Assembly (NCBI RefSeq): GCF_036516575.1 | Contig: NZ_DATBTY010000031.1 | Location: forward strand, 1-64,000 | Direction: 5' to 3' | Source of the DNA: Cerasibacillus sp036516575 | GTDB lineage: Bacteria; Bacillota; Bacilli; Bacillales; Amphibacillaceae | Length of the DNA: 64,000 bases | Part shown: in pieces, positions 27,069 through 35,797 of the stretch | How the letters are laid out: every line of letters begins with the position of its first letter | Position numbering within the stretch: position 1 is the first letter of the stretch | Notes under the pieces: model-generated | Told to the model about the DNA's origin: nothing | Databases searched by the model: none | The model's input: only the letters and a program-made list of their open reading frames with translations | Made by a program: the position numbers and the translations under genes

Positions 27069-27176
27069 TCGCTATTATTATGAATAAGTAATAGTGAGGT
27101 AGCCTCTGACTATGTTTAGAGTATCGTGCAGGCTAACCTAGGCTTTCAGACAAACAATTCTAGGTTAGCCTATTTT
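27069..27176 (+). ncRNA. Structured RNA with alternative hairpins and terminator
   Basis: Three hairpins are visible. A: TCGCTATTA/TAATAGTGA (27069-27097). B: AGCCT (27101-27105) with AGGCT (27130-27134), enclosing CTCT/AGAG. C: a terminator, GGCTAACCTAG (27131-27141) with CTAGGTTAGCC (27160-27170) followed by TATTTTT. The right arm of B shares bases 27131-27134 with the left arm of C, so B and C compete. It is either a small RNA or an attenuator for the GNAT gene 125 bases downstream. Confidence 0.45.
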
Positions 27177-27301
27177 TAAGTGGTTGACATGTTAGCCAAT
27201 CAAGATTAAAAATCCTTGGGATGCTAAAATAGATCATCGATAAGAAACTTAATCGACAAAGGACTATTGTCCAAAAAATTGACTATTTGTGAGGAGATAT
27301 G

Positions 27302-27814
27302 ATGTACATCAATACGAAAAGATTAATAATACGGAACTTCGCAATAAATGATTGGCAAGCTGTCTATGAGTACACTTCGAACCGTCATGTCATGAAATAT
27401 ATTCCTGAAGGTGTCTTTTCTGAAGAAGATGCTAGGAAATTTGTAAGGGAAAATGGATTTGAAAAACGCGAGCATTTTCCTGTAATTTTAAAAGATAAGA
27501 ATATACTTATTGGACATATTGCTTTTCATAAGTACTTTGGAGAACATACGTATGAGATTGGCTGGGTATTTAATCCTAAATATCATAACAAAGGATATGC
27601 CTCAGAAGCAGCACAAGCCATATTGGAATACGGATTTAAGAAAATGAAGCTACATCGCATAATAGCAACTTGTCAACCGCAAAATCCTGCATCATACCGT
27701 GTTATGGAGAAAATCGGTATGAGACGAGAAGGGTATTTCAAGAAATGTATCCCATATGGCAACGAATGGTGGGACGAGTATTATTATGCTATTTTAGAAG
27801 AAGAATGGAATTGA
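27302..27814 (+). CDS. RimJ/RimL-like GNAT acetyltransferase
   Basis: A 170-residue GNAT of the RimJ/RimL type: NTKRLIIRNFAINDWQAVYE, EIGWVFNPKYHNKGYASEAA as acetyl-CoA loop, HRIIATCQPQNPASYRVMEK and IGMRREGYF. Two ATGs follow each other (27299, 27302); the second sits better behind GAGGAG. The structured RNA upstream may control it. Substrate is unknown. Confidence 0.9.
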   Translation: MYINTKRLIIRNFAINDWQAVYEYTSNRHVMKYIPEGVFSEEDARKFVRENGFEKREHFPVILKDKNILIGHIAFHKYFGEHTYEIGWVFNPKYHNKGYASEAAQAILEYGFKKMKLHRIIATCQPQNPASYRVMEKIGMRREGYFKKCIPYGNEWWDEYYYAILEEEWN

Positions 27815-27931
27815 GTTATTGAGAGATTAGTAAAAGCTAGACAATCCTAACTCCGCAACCATTATCATACGATTAAAAATAAGAATTTAATGATACAATG
27901 GTAACTAACATCTTCTTAAGAGGTGATGGAT

Positions 27932-28501
27932 GTGTCACTACCGAAAGACCAACGAGATTATACGTATAAGGACTATATATCTTGGTCAGAGGATAGTCAA
28001 ATCGAAATTATCGATGGAACTCTATACATACAAGCAGCGCCTTCAAGGTTGCATCAAGAAGTATTATCTGAGTTGCACCGTCAGATTGCTAATTTTTTGT
28101 TCGATAAAAACTGTAAAGTATATCCTACCCCATTCTCAGTCACTTTTGATTTTGGTGAAGCGAAAAAACAAGATATTAAAAATGTGGTGGAGCCTGATTT
28201 AAGCATTGTTTGTGACTTAGAAAAATTAGATGAGCATGGCTGTAAAGGCAGCCCAGATATGATTATAGAGGTTATTTCTCCTTCAACTGCTCGAGTAGAT
28301 AAGATAGAAAAATTTAACCTATACGAAAAAGCGCAAGTTAAAGAGTACTGGATTGTTGAACCACAAGAAAAAATAGTAAGCGTTTTTACATTACAAGCAA
28401 ATGGAAAATATGGGCGACCTGATTTATATACAGAGGAAGATCATGTAAATATGACGATATTAAAAGACTTGCAAATCAATTTGGATCATGTGTTCACATG
28501 A
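27932..28501 (+). CDS. Uma2 family (DUF820) PD-(D/E)XK protein
   Basis: A 189-residue protein with the Uma2 fold: TYKDYISWSEDSQIEIIDGT, SRLHQEVLSELHRQIANFL, VVEPDLSIVCD (active-site Asp), DMIIEVISPSTARVDKIEKF (Glu-x-x and downstream Lys) and VKEYWIVEPQE. Uma2 proteins are predicted restriction-type endonucleases that are spread widely, with no proven role. GTG 27932 is six bases after AGGTG; a GTG at 27923 and an ATG at 27926 are in frame but overlap the Shine-Dalgarno. A second Uma2 copy at 36690 is broken. Confidence 0.85.
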   Translation: MSLPKDQRDYTYKDYISWSEDSQIEIIDGTLYIQAAPSRLHQEVLSELHRQIANFLFDKNCKVYPTPFSVTFDFGEAKKQDIKNVVEPDLSIVCDLEKLDEHGCKGSPDMIIEVISPSTARVDKIEKFNLYEKAQVKEYWIVEPQEKIVSVFTLQANGKYGRPDLYTEEDHVNMTILKDLQINLDHVFT

Positions 28502-28533
28502 CCTAGCATTATGTGATTAAGTGAATAATTGAA

Positions 28534-28736
28534 CGGGGAGTATTTCATTGCGTTGGAGCCCCATATTGATAAAAATAAAGGTGATGTATTTCCTTACTAT
28601 TTTGAAGTCAGCGTTCAAACAGATCAGCAGACGTATCTTTTTTTCCTGTGCGGATGAGAAATGTTCACAAGTTGAGAATGGTGGATGGACGTATTCTATA
28701 TATGAAGATGAAAAACCACGATTGCCATTTGAGTAA
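28534..28736 (+). pseudogene. Short decayed gene, frameshifted
   Basis: One frame reads EYFIALEPHIDKNKGDVFPY and on to TYLFF, then stops; the next frame continues CADEKCSQVENGGWTYSIYE to TAA 28734. Joined, they give a coherent small acidic protein. The frameshift lies in the T-rich segment near 28640. No family was recognised. Confidence 0.4.
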
Positions 28737-28850
28737 AGTGTGTGAAACATGTCCTCGTAAAATGGATTGAAAAATTTGTTAAATAAAGATGGATGTGTTT
28801 AAAGTAGACGATAATAATATATAGGAAATTACTAACAACACAAAAAATTA

Positions 28851-28887
28851 AATAAGCCAACAGGAGAAAATCCAGTTGGCTTATTTT
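28851..28887. terminator. Terminator of the carboxypeptidase gene
   Basis: AATAAGCCAAC pairs with GTTGGCTTATT, with T-rich sequence on both sides; it lies just beyond the stop of the minus-strand M14 gene. Confidence 0.85.
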
Positions 28888-28893
28888 ACATGC

Positions 28894-29934
28894 TTACTCA
28901 GAACGACGAGGCTTTTGGAATTCTAGTGTGTCCCAGAAAGATATATCTTTACTGGTGATAGATCCATCTGCTATTGCTCGTGTTGTTGCATCAAGTGTTG
29001 TTACGGTTTGTTTAATTAGATATCCATTGCTTTTTTGACCTAATACATAATTTTCATTGAAATGATCGGCCATGCCACGCATCTCGAATAAAAGTGTAGA
29101 AATGCCATATTCAACGGCAATTCCATTACGACTAATTGTTTCAGCTGAACCTCCGTTATATTTACCGAGATGTCCCCAGCCTTTTGCATCAATTGCTTCA
29201 AAGACGACAGCACCTAACTGTTTAGATTTTAATAAAACGTCTGGATCTACATTACTTGTTGTAGGGTATAGAATAGAACCAGAGACGAGTTCTCCATCTC
29301 GTTCACTATTCGGTCCTTGATGATGCAAGTCAATCATATAATCGATATCATATGCACTAAGCACATTGTCATGTAATGCTTTTGTTTCAGGTTCTAATCG
29401 GTTAACATGATCACGATTTAAATCGACACCATTTGCATTATAGCGTGTTAGGTGATAGTCTCCATCACCAACATAATCATCTAACGGAAAATCAACATCT
29501 CCCGCTGCACCGTCAGGATTCAATCTTGGCACAATAAGAACGTTAACATTGTCCAGAACACCTTTTGTTTTACCAGTTCCAAGATGCTTAATAAACTCCA
29601 ATGCACCTTCTGTATTCAATACTTCATTTCCGTGTTGCTGTGTCAAATAAAGAATGGTTGGGTTTTCTGGATTTTTCATATATTTTACAAGGTAGATATC
29701 ACGGCCTTTTACTGATTGACCAATGACTTCAAGTTCCATATGATTTTGCTTTGCTTCTTGTTTATGTAAGAAGTTAACCATTTCTTCATATGTGGTAATA
29801 ATTGATGTGTTAACGCTTTCATTTCCTCCATAGTTTGGACCATTCCCCACTGCATTTACTATTGGTGAAGATAGAAATGATGTTCCTAATACCATAGCTC
29901 CTGTAAGTGTAACAGTTAATAGTTTTTTTCTCAT
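28894..29934 (-). CDS. Secreted M14 family zinc carboxypeptidase
   Basis: A 346-residue secreted enzyme: signal peptide LLTVTLTGAMVLGTSFLSSP (residues 4-28), then zinc ligands in QQHGNE (His and Glu), substrate-binding Arg in NPDG/GVDLNRDH, a His in DLHHQG and a catalytic Glu in LLFEMRG. It should remove C-terminal residues from peptides or cleave cell wall peptides outside the cell. Starts at ATG 29934 with AGGAGG. Monocistronic. Confidence 0.92.
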   Translation of the reverse strand: MRKKLLTVTLTGAMVLGTSFLSSPIVNAVGNGPNYGGNESVNTSIITTYEEMVNFLHKQEAKQNHMELEVIGQSVKGRDIYLVKYMKNPENPTILYLTQQHGNEVLNTEGALEFIKHLGTGKTKGVLDNVNVLIVPRLNPDGAAGDVDFPLDDYVGDGDYHLTRYNANGVDLNRDHVNRLEPETKALHDNVLSAYDIDYMIDLHHQGPNSERDGELVSGSILYPTTSNVDPDVLLKSKQLGAVVFEAIDAKGWGHLGKYNGGSAETISRNGIAVEYGISTLLFEMRGMADHFNENYVLGQKSNGYLIKQTVTTLDATTRAIADGSITSKDISFWDTLEFQKPRRSE

Positions 29935-30236
29935 ATGTTATTCCTCCTAAGTTTTATAATAGAATTCGATATTTAATATATTTCTTCGTCTAGTTGTGAT
30001 TTTCCTTTTTTAATTTTAAAAATGAGTCAAAATACCTGTGATAATATTCTTTTTTGCAGTTAAAATAGGAGAAAAGAACTGTAGTTTGGAACTAAATATT
30101 TTTAGAGTAAAACTTGGTTTTGGCTAAGCCTTTGAACTATCAGATTTCCATTTGATAATAAGTGTTAAACATTCAGGTTTAAATGAAACCTTTAGGTGAA
30201 ATCGATCGTAGCAAATAGTAGGAGGATTGATTAATA

Positions 30237-30488
30237 ATGAAAAAATATCTCACCTTTGCTATTGGTTTCGTCGTGTTATTTTTGTTATTTGAATTTACAC
30301 TTGGATTTTTTATCACTTTTATGTTCGCTCCAGACGTAACAGGTGCGTGGGATCAAAGTATTTTATTGCCACCAGAAGTGTGGATGACTGGTATTCCAGG
30401 AAGTTCCTTTTCGTATAGCTTATTGTTTGGACTTTTCTCCGCTACAATTGCTTACTTTATCGCAAATAAAGTGGAAAGTAGAGAGTAA
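30237..30488 (+). CDS. Small membrane protein
   Basis: An 83-residue protein with two hydrophobic segments (FAIGFVVLFLLFEFTLGFFI and YSLLFGLFSATIAYFIANK) joined by an acidic loop with PPEVWMTGIPGSSFS. ATG 30237 follows AGGAGG. No family was recognised; the region 29935-30236 upstream holds only AT-rich promoter-like DNA. Confidence 0.65.
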   Translation: MKKYLTFAIGFVVLFLLFEFTLGFFITFMFAPDVTGAWDQSILLPPEVWMTGIPGSSFSYSLLFGLFSATIAYFIANKVESRE

Positions 30489-30540
30489 ATGTAACTGATC
30501 TTGTTCAAGAAAACACTAAAAAGAAAGACGTTAAAGTTCT

Positions 30541-30549
30541 GGGGGGGGG
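30541..30549 (+). repeat. G9 homopolymer
   Basis: Nine consecutive G residues in an AT-rich context, located seven bases before ATG 30556, where the Shine-Dalgarno is expected. Length change here would alter ribosome binding site strength. Confidence 0.8.
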
Positions 30550-30555
30550 CTAATT

Positions 30556-31111
30556 ATGAAAGAACTACGTTTTGCTCAAAAATTTTCTCTCATTGCATTA
30601 AATGTTCAGGACAGTTTTCGATTAACAAATATAAAGAAAGTCGCTTTACGTTGTGTAGCGGCAGCGACTATTTTGGAATGGTATTTAGATCATGAATTTT
30701 AAACTTCTAATGAAAAACGACTTATTGAAAAGGAAGATTTGGAATCACACTTCACATCGTATCAAGCCACTACACTTAATGCTATATTAAATAGAAGTTC
30801 ATCCTTTAACGGCCCCCTTCCTGAATACTTAATGAAAGTAACAAAAACTTCAAGAAAAAAACTTAAAACAAATTGAACGTGTGATTGTCAATTCTTTAAA
30901 AGCGTCTACTGTTATTGAGGAAATTCAGTCGCTGTTAGGATGTGATTTGAATTATGTTACATCTGGAGTGTCAATTAAAGAATATCGTAGTGAAACAGAG
31001 CATTGTTCTAAATTAGTGAAACATCTTCGAACTGAAATTTTATACAGGATGCCTGTGCATGGTGTTCAATTAAGAAGGTATCCGTTAACCTTATCGAAGG
31101 ATGTAGGGTGA
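30556..31111 (+). pseudogene. Decayed gene of unknown function
   Basis: ATG 30556 begins MKELRFAQKFSLIALNVQDS and VALRCVAAATILEWYLDHEF, then TAA. The same sense continues in other frames with NEKRLIEKEDLESHFTSYQA and, from 30881, VIVNSLKASTVIEEIQSLLG up to 31111. The pieces form one former gene of about 180 codons broken by a nonsense codon and at least one frameshift near an A-rich run at 30850. Family not recognised. Confidence 0.5.
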
Positions 31112-31260
31112 TGTCTTGCTAGGACAAATGGAGAAGATACTTATTTCCACTAGTAGAAGTTGACAGTTGTTCTCGTTTCGTTTAAAGTGAAATTAACTGA
31201 AAAGACTGGAAGGGTGAGCCAACGACAATGAAGTACTAATCCTATTGACGTGAACATTTA

Positions 31261-31316
31261 ATTGAAGACATGACTTAATAAGAGAAATTCTTATGTTTTT
31301 TTGTGCTGTCTTCAAT
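31261..31316 (+). terminator. Terminator before the Vga-like gene
   Basis: ATTGAAGACA (31261-31270) and TGTCTTCAAT (31307-31316) enclose an ATAAGA/TCTTAT hairpin followed by GTTTTTTT. It probably ends transcription from upstream and isolates the ABC-F gene. Confidence 0.5.
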
Positions 31317-31375
31317 CAGATTTTCAGAATAGGATTAGATATTTCTTAAGTTACATTTCAAAGGAGACCGTCCGG

Positions 31376-31468
31376 GTGGAATATTTTCCAGTGGTAGAGG
31401 ATTGTTTCTGTGAATATGTGGTTATATCTATTTTTATTGGCTGCCTATATTTATGCCTCCTATTCTGA
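31376..31468 (+). CDS. Leader peptide of the Vga-like gene
   Basis: GTG 31376 stands nine bases after AAAGGAG and encodes 30 residues (MEYFPVVEDCFCEYVVISIF then IGCLYLCLLF). Its TGA stop (31466-31468) lies in the loop of the terminator at 31453-31488. A ribosome at the end of the peptide would cover the left arm of that hairpin. This is the layout of translational attenuators found upstream of antibiotic-inducible ABC-F genes. Confidence 0.6.
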   Translation: MEYFPVVEDCFCEYVVISIFIGCLYLCLLF

Positions 31469-31488
31469 CGAGATAGGGGGCATTTTTT
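31453..31488 (+). promoter_or_regulatory. Attenuator terminator of the Vga-like gene
   Basis: ATGCCTCCTAT (31453-31463) pairs with ATAGGGGGCAT (31473-31483) with one G-U pair, followed by TTTTTT (31483-31488). It lies 34 bases upstream of the ABC-F ATG. With the leader peptide it should give antibiotic-induced read-through. Confidence 0.75.
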
Positions 31489-31521
31489 GTCCCCTGAAAA
31501 AACGGAAAAGGGGATGGTTGG

Positions 31522-33096
31522 ATGATTTTTATAGAAGCACAAAACATCAAGCATTATATAAAAGATCGTTTAATTCTAGATATCGATAACATTCAAATAT
31601 ACAAAAATGACCGTATTGGCTTAGTTGGCCGTAATGGGAGTGGAAAAACAACTCTTTTAAATATATTAGCTGGGAGATTATCACCTGAAACAGGGAAAGT
31701 TATTCATTATACACAATGTGGGCTTTTACCACAAATCAAAAGAACAGACACGATGAAAAGTGGCGGTGAAGTAACACAAGACTATATTACAAAGGCTTTT
31801 ATTAAAGCACCAGAAGTTTTATTAGCGGATGAACCAACGACTAATCTTGATACAGAACATATTGAATGGTTAGAGAAAAAATTAGCTGGTTGGCAAGGCG
31901 CTTTTGTCATTGTTTCACATGACCGGGAATTTTTAGATGCTCTTTGTACTACGATTTGGGAAATTGATGATGCTCAATTAAAAGAGTATAAAGGGGATTA
32001 TAGTGATTTCACAGAACAAAAGGAATTAGAAATTCGGCAACAGGAATTAGCTTATGAAACATATCAGCAAAAGAAAAGACAATTAGAAGATGCTTTAAGG
32101 TTGAAAGAAAAAAAGGCTGAACGAGCGACAAAAACTCCTAAAAGAATAAGTCAATCAGAAGCGAAGATAACAGGAGCCAAACCATATTTTGCTAAGAAAC
32201 AAAAGAAGTTACAAAAGACAGCAAAAGCAATTGAAACACGATTAGAGAAATTAGAAAAGGTGGAAAAGGTAAAAGAAACCCCACCACTTAAAATGGATTT
32301 GCCTAACGAAGATACTTTTAAAGATAAAGTAATTGTTCGTTTTCAAGAGGTATCAGGTGTTATTGGTGATCGTGTACTTTGGGATAAAACAAATTTTCAT
32401 GTACACGGTGGTGATAAGCTAGCCATTATCGGGCCAAACGGTAGTGGGAAAACGACGCTTGTCAAAAAAATTATTAATCAAGATGAAGGCATTCATATTT
32501 CTCCATCAGTAGAAATTGGCTATTTCAGCCAAAATTTAAATGTTTTAGATGCAAGTCAATCGATTCTCGAAAATGTTCGTTCCACCTCTAGACATAATGA
32601 GACGTTTATACGAATAGTTCTTGCTAGACTGCATTTTTTTAGAGATGATGTTTATAAAAATATTAGTGTTTTAAGCGGTGGTGAACGAGTCAAAGTTGCT
32701 CTAGCAAAAATATTATTAAGTGACGTGAATACATTGGTTTTAGATGAACCGACAAATTATCTTGATATCGATGCCATGGAAGCGTTGGAATCTCTATTAA
32801 TAGAGTATACAGGAACCGTCATTTTTGTTTCTCATGACCGTCGCTTTATTGAAAATATTGCTACAAGAATCTTAATGATTGACAATAAGAAAATTGATAT
32901 TTTTAAAGGAACGTATAGCCAATTTCAGGAACATAAGCAACAAAAATGTCGTACGACAAAGGATGAAAAGCGACTTGTTCTTGAAACAAAGATAACAGAA
33001 GTGCTAAGTCGCCTAAGCATAGAACCAAATGAAGAATTGGAAAAGGAGTTTCAACAGCTGTTGGCTGAAAAAAGTAAACTAGAATCTGAAAAATAA
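31522..33096 (+). CDS. vga: Vga-like ABC-F ribosomal protection protein
   Basis: A 524-residue ABC-F protein with two ATPase domains: Walker A GRNGSGKTT and GPNGSGKTT, first Walker B LLADEPTTNLD, second signature LSGGERVKVALAK and Walker B LVLDEPTNYLD. Between them (residues 170-270) is a long Lys/Glu-rich linker with KKAERATKTPKRIS and AKPYFAKKQKKL, the antibiotic resistance domain. The pattern and the C-terminus TKITEVLSRLSIEPNEELE are those of Vga proteins, which displace streptogramin A, lincosamide and pleuromutilin antibiotics from the ribosome. It lacks membrane helices. The ATG at 31522 follows AAGGGGATGG. Which drugs it protects against is not deducible. Confidence 0.9.
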   Translation: MIFIEAQNIKHYIKDRLILDIDNIQIYKNDRIGLVGRNGSGKTTLLNILAGRLSPETGKVIHYTQCGLLPQIKRTDTMKSGGEVTQDYITKAFIKAPEVLLADEPTTNLDTEHIEWLEKKLAGWQGAFVIVSHDREFLDALCTTIWEIDDAQLKEYKGDYSDFTEQKELEIRQQELAYETYQQKKRQLEDALRLKEKKAERATKTPKRISQSEAKITGAKPYFAKKQKKLQKTAKAIETRLEKLEKVEKVKETPPLKMDLPNEDTFKDKVIVRFQEVSGVIGDRVLWDKTNFHVHGGDKLAIIGPNGSGKTTLVKKIINQDEGIHISPSVEIGYFSQNLNVLDASQSILENVRSTSRHNETFIRIVLARLHFFRDDVYKNISVLSGGERVKVALAKILLSDVNTLVLDEPTNYLDIDAMEALESLLIEYTGTVIFVSHDRRFIENIATRILMIDNKKIDIFKGTYSQFQEHKQQKCRTTKDEKRLVLETKITEVLSRLSIEPNEELEKEFQQLLAEKSKLESEK

Positions 33097-33117
33097 ACTT
33101 GTTTTTAAAATAAAGAG

Positions 33118-33166
33118 GGGTGGATTTATATCGTATTGGCCGTTCCAATAGTATACGAATCCACCC
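33118..33166 (+). terminator. Imperfect hairpin after the Vga-like gene
   Basis: GGGTGGATT (33118-33126) pairs with AATCCACCC (33158-33166), with an inner ATTGG/CCAAT stem. There is no T tract, so it may be a terminator without U-tail or a processing site. The rest of 33097-33401 shows nothing. Confidence 0.5.
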
Positions 33167-33401
33167 AAGGGTCATAAATTATATGACATTGTATTTACGT
33201 GATTTTTAACAGATATACGAGAACAATAGTCTATTAAATGAATTTAATTCGATGGGAAAGAAATTATATATCAATTGCATTTAAAAGTATAAAGAATTGA
33301 GAAATTATTTGAATGCCTATCCTAGATTATGTATGATAGACGAAAGAAAAGAGTGACGAAGCTGGTGATAGTATGGAACAGTTTCCAAAGGGAATTGCAT
33401 T

Positions 33402-33740
33402 TTGTTTCCTTGGAGAAGTTATCAACGAGATGTTTTAGAACATTTAGATCATCATTTAGAAAATAATCATCTACACCTAGTCGCTCCACCAGGATCGGGA
33501 AAAACGGTTCTCGGTTTAGAAGTGATGTTACGTCTGAATAAACCGACACGTATTATTGCCTCGTCTTTAGCGATACGGAATCAATGGGTTGAACGGTTTA
33601 CACATTTATTTCTTCAACGAGAAGAAAAGCCCGATTGGATTTCGGTAGATTTGCGACATCCAGCTTTTTTGACAGTTACAATGTATCAAGGATTGGTAGG
33701 GAATGTGCTCTTTAATGAGATAGCACACTCCATAAAGTAA
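33402..33740 (+). pseudogene. N-terminal fragment of a DEAD/DEAH helicase
   Basis: A 112-residue frame encodes the start of an SF2 helicase: FPWRSYQRDVLEHLDHHLEN (Q-motif-like), VAPPGSGKTVLGLEVMLRLN (Walker A, motif I), IIASSLAIRNQWVERF (motif Ia) and LTVTMYQGLVG. It then ends in an unrelated tail. Normal members have about 900 residues with DEAD/DEAH, helicase C and further domains, so this is a truncated remnant. The start is unclear (TTG 33402). Confidence 0.7.
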
Positions 33741-33757
33741 AAACGAGGTGTCCTAAG

Positions 33758-34519
33758 ATGATGCTTAATCCCGATACACAATATATTAAAAGTATTGATT
33801 TGAAAAAAGATGAGATTCCATCAAATCATCAATTTCCATTTAATTTGCCAGTCATTAAGACATTTCAAAAGCTTCAGTTACACCCAAATGTCACATATAT
33901 AGTTGGAGAAAATGGAATGGGGAAGTCGACATTGTTGGAAGGTATTGCTGTTGCATTAGGTTTTAACCCTGAAGGAGGGACACGGAATTTTAACTTTTTT
34001 AGTTATGATTCGCACTCCATCCTTGATGAATATTTGCGTGTGGCTAAAGGTGTATATTTACCTAAAGACGGATTCTTTTTTAGAGCGGAAACATACTATA
34101 ACTTGGCAACCAATATTGAAGAATTGGATGCACAACCTAGCTCAGGGGCAAGAGTGATTGATCGTTTTGGTGGTAAATCATTGCATAAGCAATCACATGG
34201 AGAGGCATTCTTCGCAACATTTATCCATCGATTCGCGGGAAAGGGAATATATATTTTAGACGAACCAGAAGCAGCGCTGTCTCCATTACGGCAAATGTCT
34301 ATGCTGGCTCGAATACATGAACTTGTCAATCATGGTTCACAGTTTATTATCTCGACACATTCGCCGATTATAATGGCTTATCCACATGCTAAAATCATCG
34401 AGTTGACAGAGAATGGTATGACGGAACAAAAGTTAGAGGAAACAGGCCATTATCAAATGATAAAGCAATTTTTTAATGATAAAGATCGGATGTTGCATCA
34501 TTTGTTTCAAGAAGAATGA
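33758..34519 (+). CDS. AAA family ATPase, RecF/ABC-like
   Basis: A 253-residue stand-alone P-loop ATPase of the SMC/ABC type: Walker A VGENGMGKST, a signature-like KSLHKQSHGEAFFATF, Walker B IYILDEPEAALSPLRQM and the H-loop ISTHSPIIM. Proteins of this type are common in Bacillaceae with unknown role, sometimes linked to DNA repair or defence. ATG 33758 (followed by a second ATG) has a GAGGTG site. It follows the helicase fragment by 17 bases, so the two may once have been one operon. Confidence 0.85.
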   Translation: MMLNPDTQYIKSIDLKKDEIPSNHQFPFNLPVIKTFQKLQLHPNVTYIVGENGMGKSTLLEGIAVALGFNPEGGTRNFNFFSYDSHSILDEYLRVAKGVYLPKDGFFFRAETYYNLATNIEELDAQPSSGARVIDRFGGKSLHKQSHGEAFFATFIHRFAGKGIYILDEPEAALSPLRQMSMLARIHELVNHGSQFIISTHSPIIMAYPHAKIIELTENGMTEQKLEETGHYQMIKQFFNDKDRMLHHLFQEE

Positions 34520-34717
34520 ATTTAGTTATTCGGACTAATCGAAGCTTGTGGAGAAGACGAACGCATTCATATTGACAATAAAGGGGAAATCACTAAGATT
34601 TCTCTTATTTTTATGCATATATAGCTAACCCTATTTATTATTGGGAAATAATTTAGCAAGATTCATGGAGAATATAGATATTTCACCTCCTAAAATTGTA
34701 AATGGGGGTAGATATGT

Positions 34718-34905
34718 ATGTATTTCAAAGTATTAAAAGATAGAAATATACTATTTAACATTGTAGGTGCTGGTTTTTCTCATTTGGGTCATGTTATCCA
34801 AAAATGCTCCATGTGTTGAATGAATAAATGTGTTTTCCATTATTATTACCACCATTATTTTAAGTATCATATTCATTCTATCATTTGATTCCTTAATAAT
34901 GTAAA
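34718..34905 (+). pseudogene. MFS transporter N-terminal remnant
   Basis: ATG 34718 (GGGGGT upstream) begins YFKVLKDRNILFNIVGAGFS and HLGHV, the usual start of a macrolide-efflux-type MFS protein, and stops after 33 codons. Later frames are hydrophobic but disrupted. Just upstream (34525-34620) another short fragment, FGLIEACGEDERIHIDNKGE, is the tail of some other gene. Together they fill 34520-34943. Confidence 0.45.
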
Positions 34906-34943
34906 ATGTTCAGTAAAGAAAAACAATAAAAGGTGTTGTGAAT

Positions 34944-35504
34944 ATGAAAAGACTAGCTATTATTACGGTTGGTAAAACACATAGTGGGAAAACAACATTT
35001 GCTCATGCTTTAGAAAAGTCATTAGAAAACTCTCTAATAATGGATCAAGATAATCATGCTTTGTTCATAAACAACTATTACAAAAAATTACAGCCAAAAC
35101 AAGGACCTAATACACTTAAACACGCTATCTCTCAACTAATTGTTAATTATGCAATTGAGCATACAAATTTTCATCTTATCATCTGTAACTCAAATCGGAG
35201 TCAAAAAGGACGAACATATTTGCTAGAACGGTTGTTTCATAAACGTAAATTTACGCGCATTCTTGTCCATTTCGATATTCCAAATCAAATACTCTATAAC
35301 CGAGTTATAAATAGTCAACGTCGTACCGATATCTTTAGAGTCGCATCTAGTTTTGAAGAGGTGCTTATGCGACAACAAGCTGATTCCTTAAAGGAGGATG
35401 TGACAGATCCTGTTGAAGGTGAGGCAGATTACTTATTTGTCATCAAAGATAATAAGGAAATCGATTCCGTTATTCGAAAAATTATCACGCTTGCTCAGGA
35501 ATGA
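34944..35504 (+). CDS. P-loop ATP-binding protein, zeta/kinase-like
   Basis: A 186-residue P-loop protein: Walker A in TVGKTHSGKTTFAHAL, then SLIMDQDNHALFINNYY (Asp after a beta strand as in nucleotide or zeta-type kinases), and FHLIICNSNRSQKGR. A basic segment follows, SQRRTDIFRVASSFEEVL. It resembles small AAA/kinase-like proteins of Bacillaceae; the phosphate acceptor is unknown. ATG 34944 lies eight bases after AGGTG; a GTG at 34938 is in frame. It stands alone. Confidence 0.75.
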   Translation: MKRLAIITVGKTHSGKTTFAHALEKSLENSLIMDQDNHALFINNYYKKLQPKQGPNTLKHAISQLIVNYAIEHTNFHLIICNSNRSQKGRTYLLERLFHKRKFTRILVHFDIPNQILYNRVINSQRRTDIFRVASSFEEVLMRQQADSLKEDVTDPVEGEADYLFVIKDNKEIDSVIRKIITLAQE

Positions 35505-35797
35505 TGAGTGATTAGATGCCGATTATATTCTGGCTGATTCAAATAAAGGATTCAGTAATACGGAAGATTTTAGTACAGTTATGAGAAAGTAAGTAGAGTC
35601 CGCCTCTATTTGCTTTTTTTGCGCTTATTTAGGTGTTATCTTATCCCAAAGAGATAACTGAATTATTCATTAATTATTTCCTTGTCACAATTGTTCGACT
35701 TATGATATAATTAAATCACTCCTCAATTTTCCTCTCTAGTTTTTTACAATATTCCCTAGTGTGTTGAGAGAATTTTAAAGTAAAGGAAGTGATATGT

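Noticed and set aside
27094..27134. M-box (magnesium) riboswitch
   Set aside because: Only a GTGAGGTAGCCTC-like segment resembles the start of the M-box; later conserved parts are absent.
30501..30695. 64-codon ORF overlapping the G9 tract
   Set aside because: It is the wrong frame of the decayed gene at 30556.
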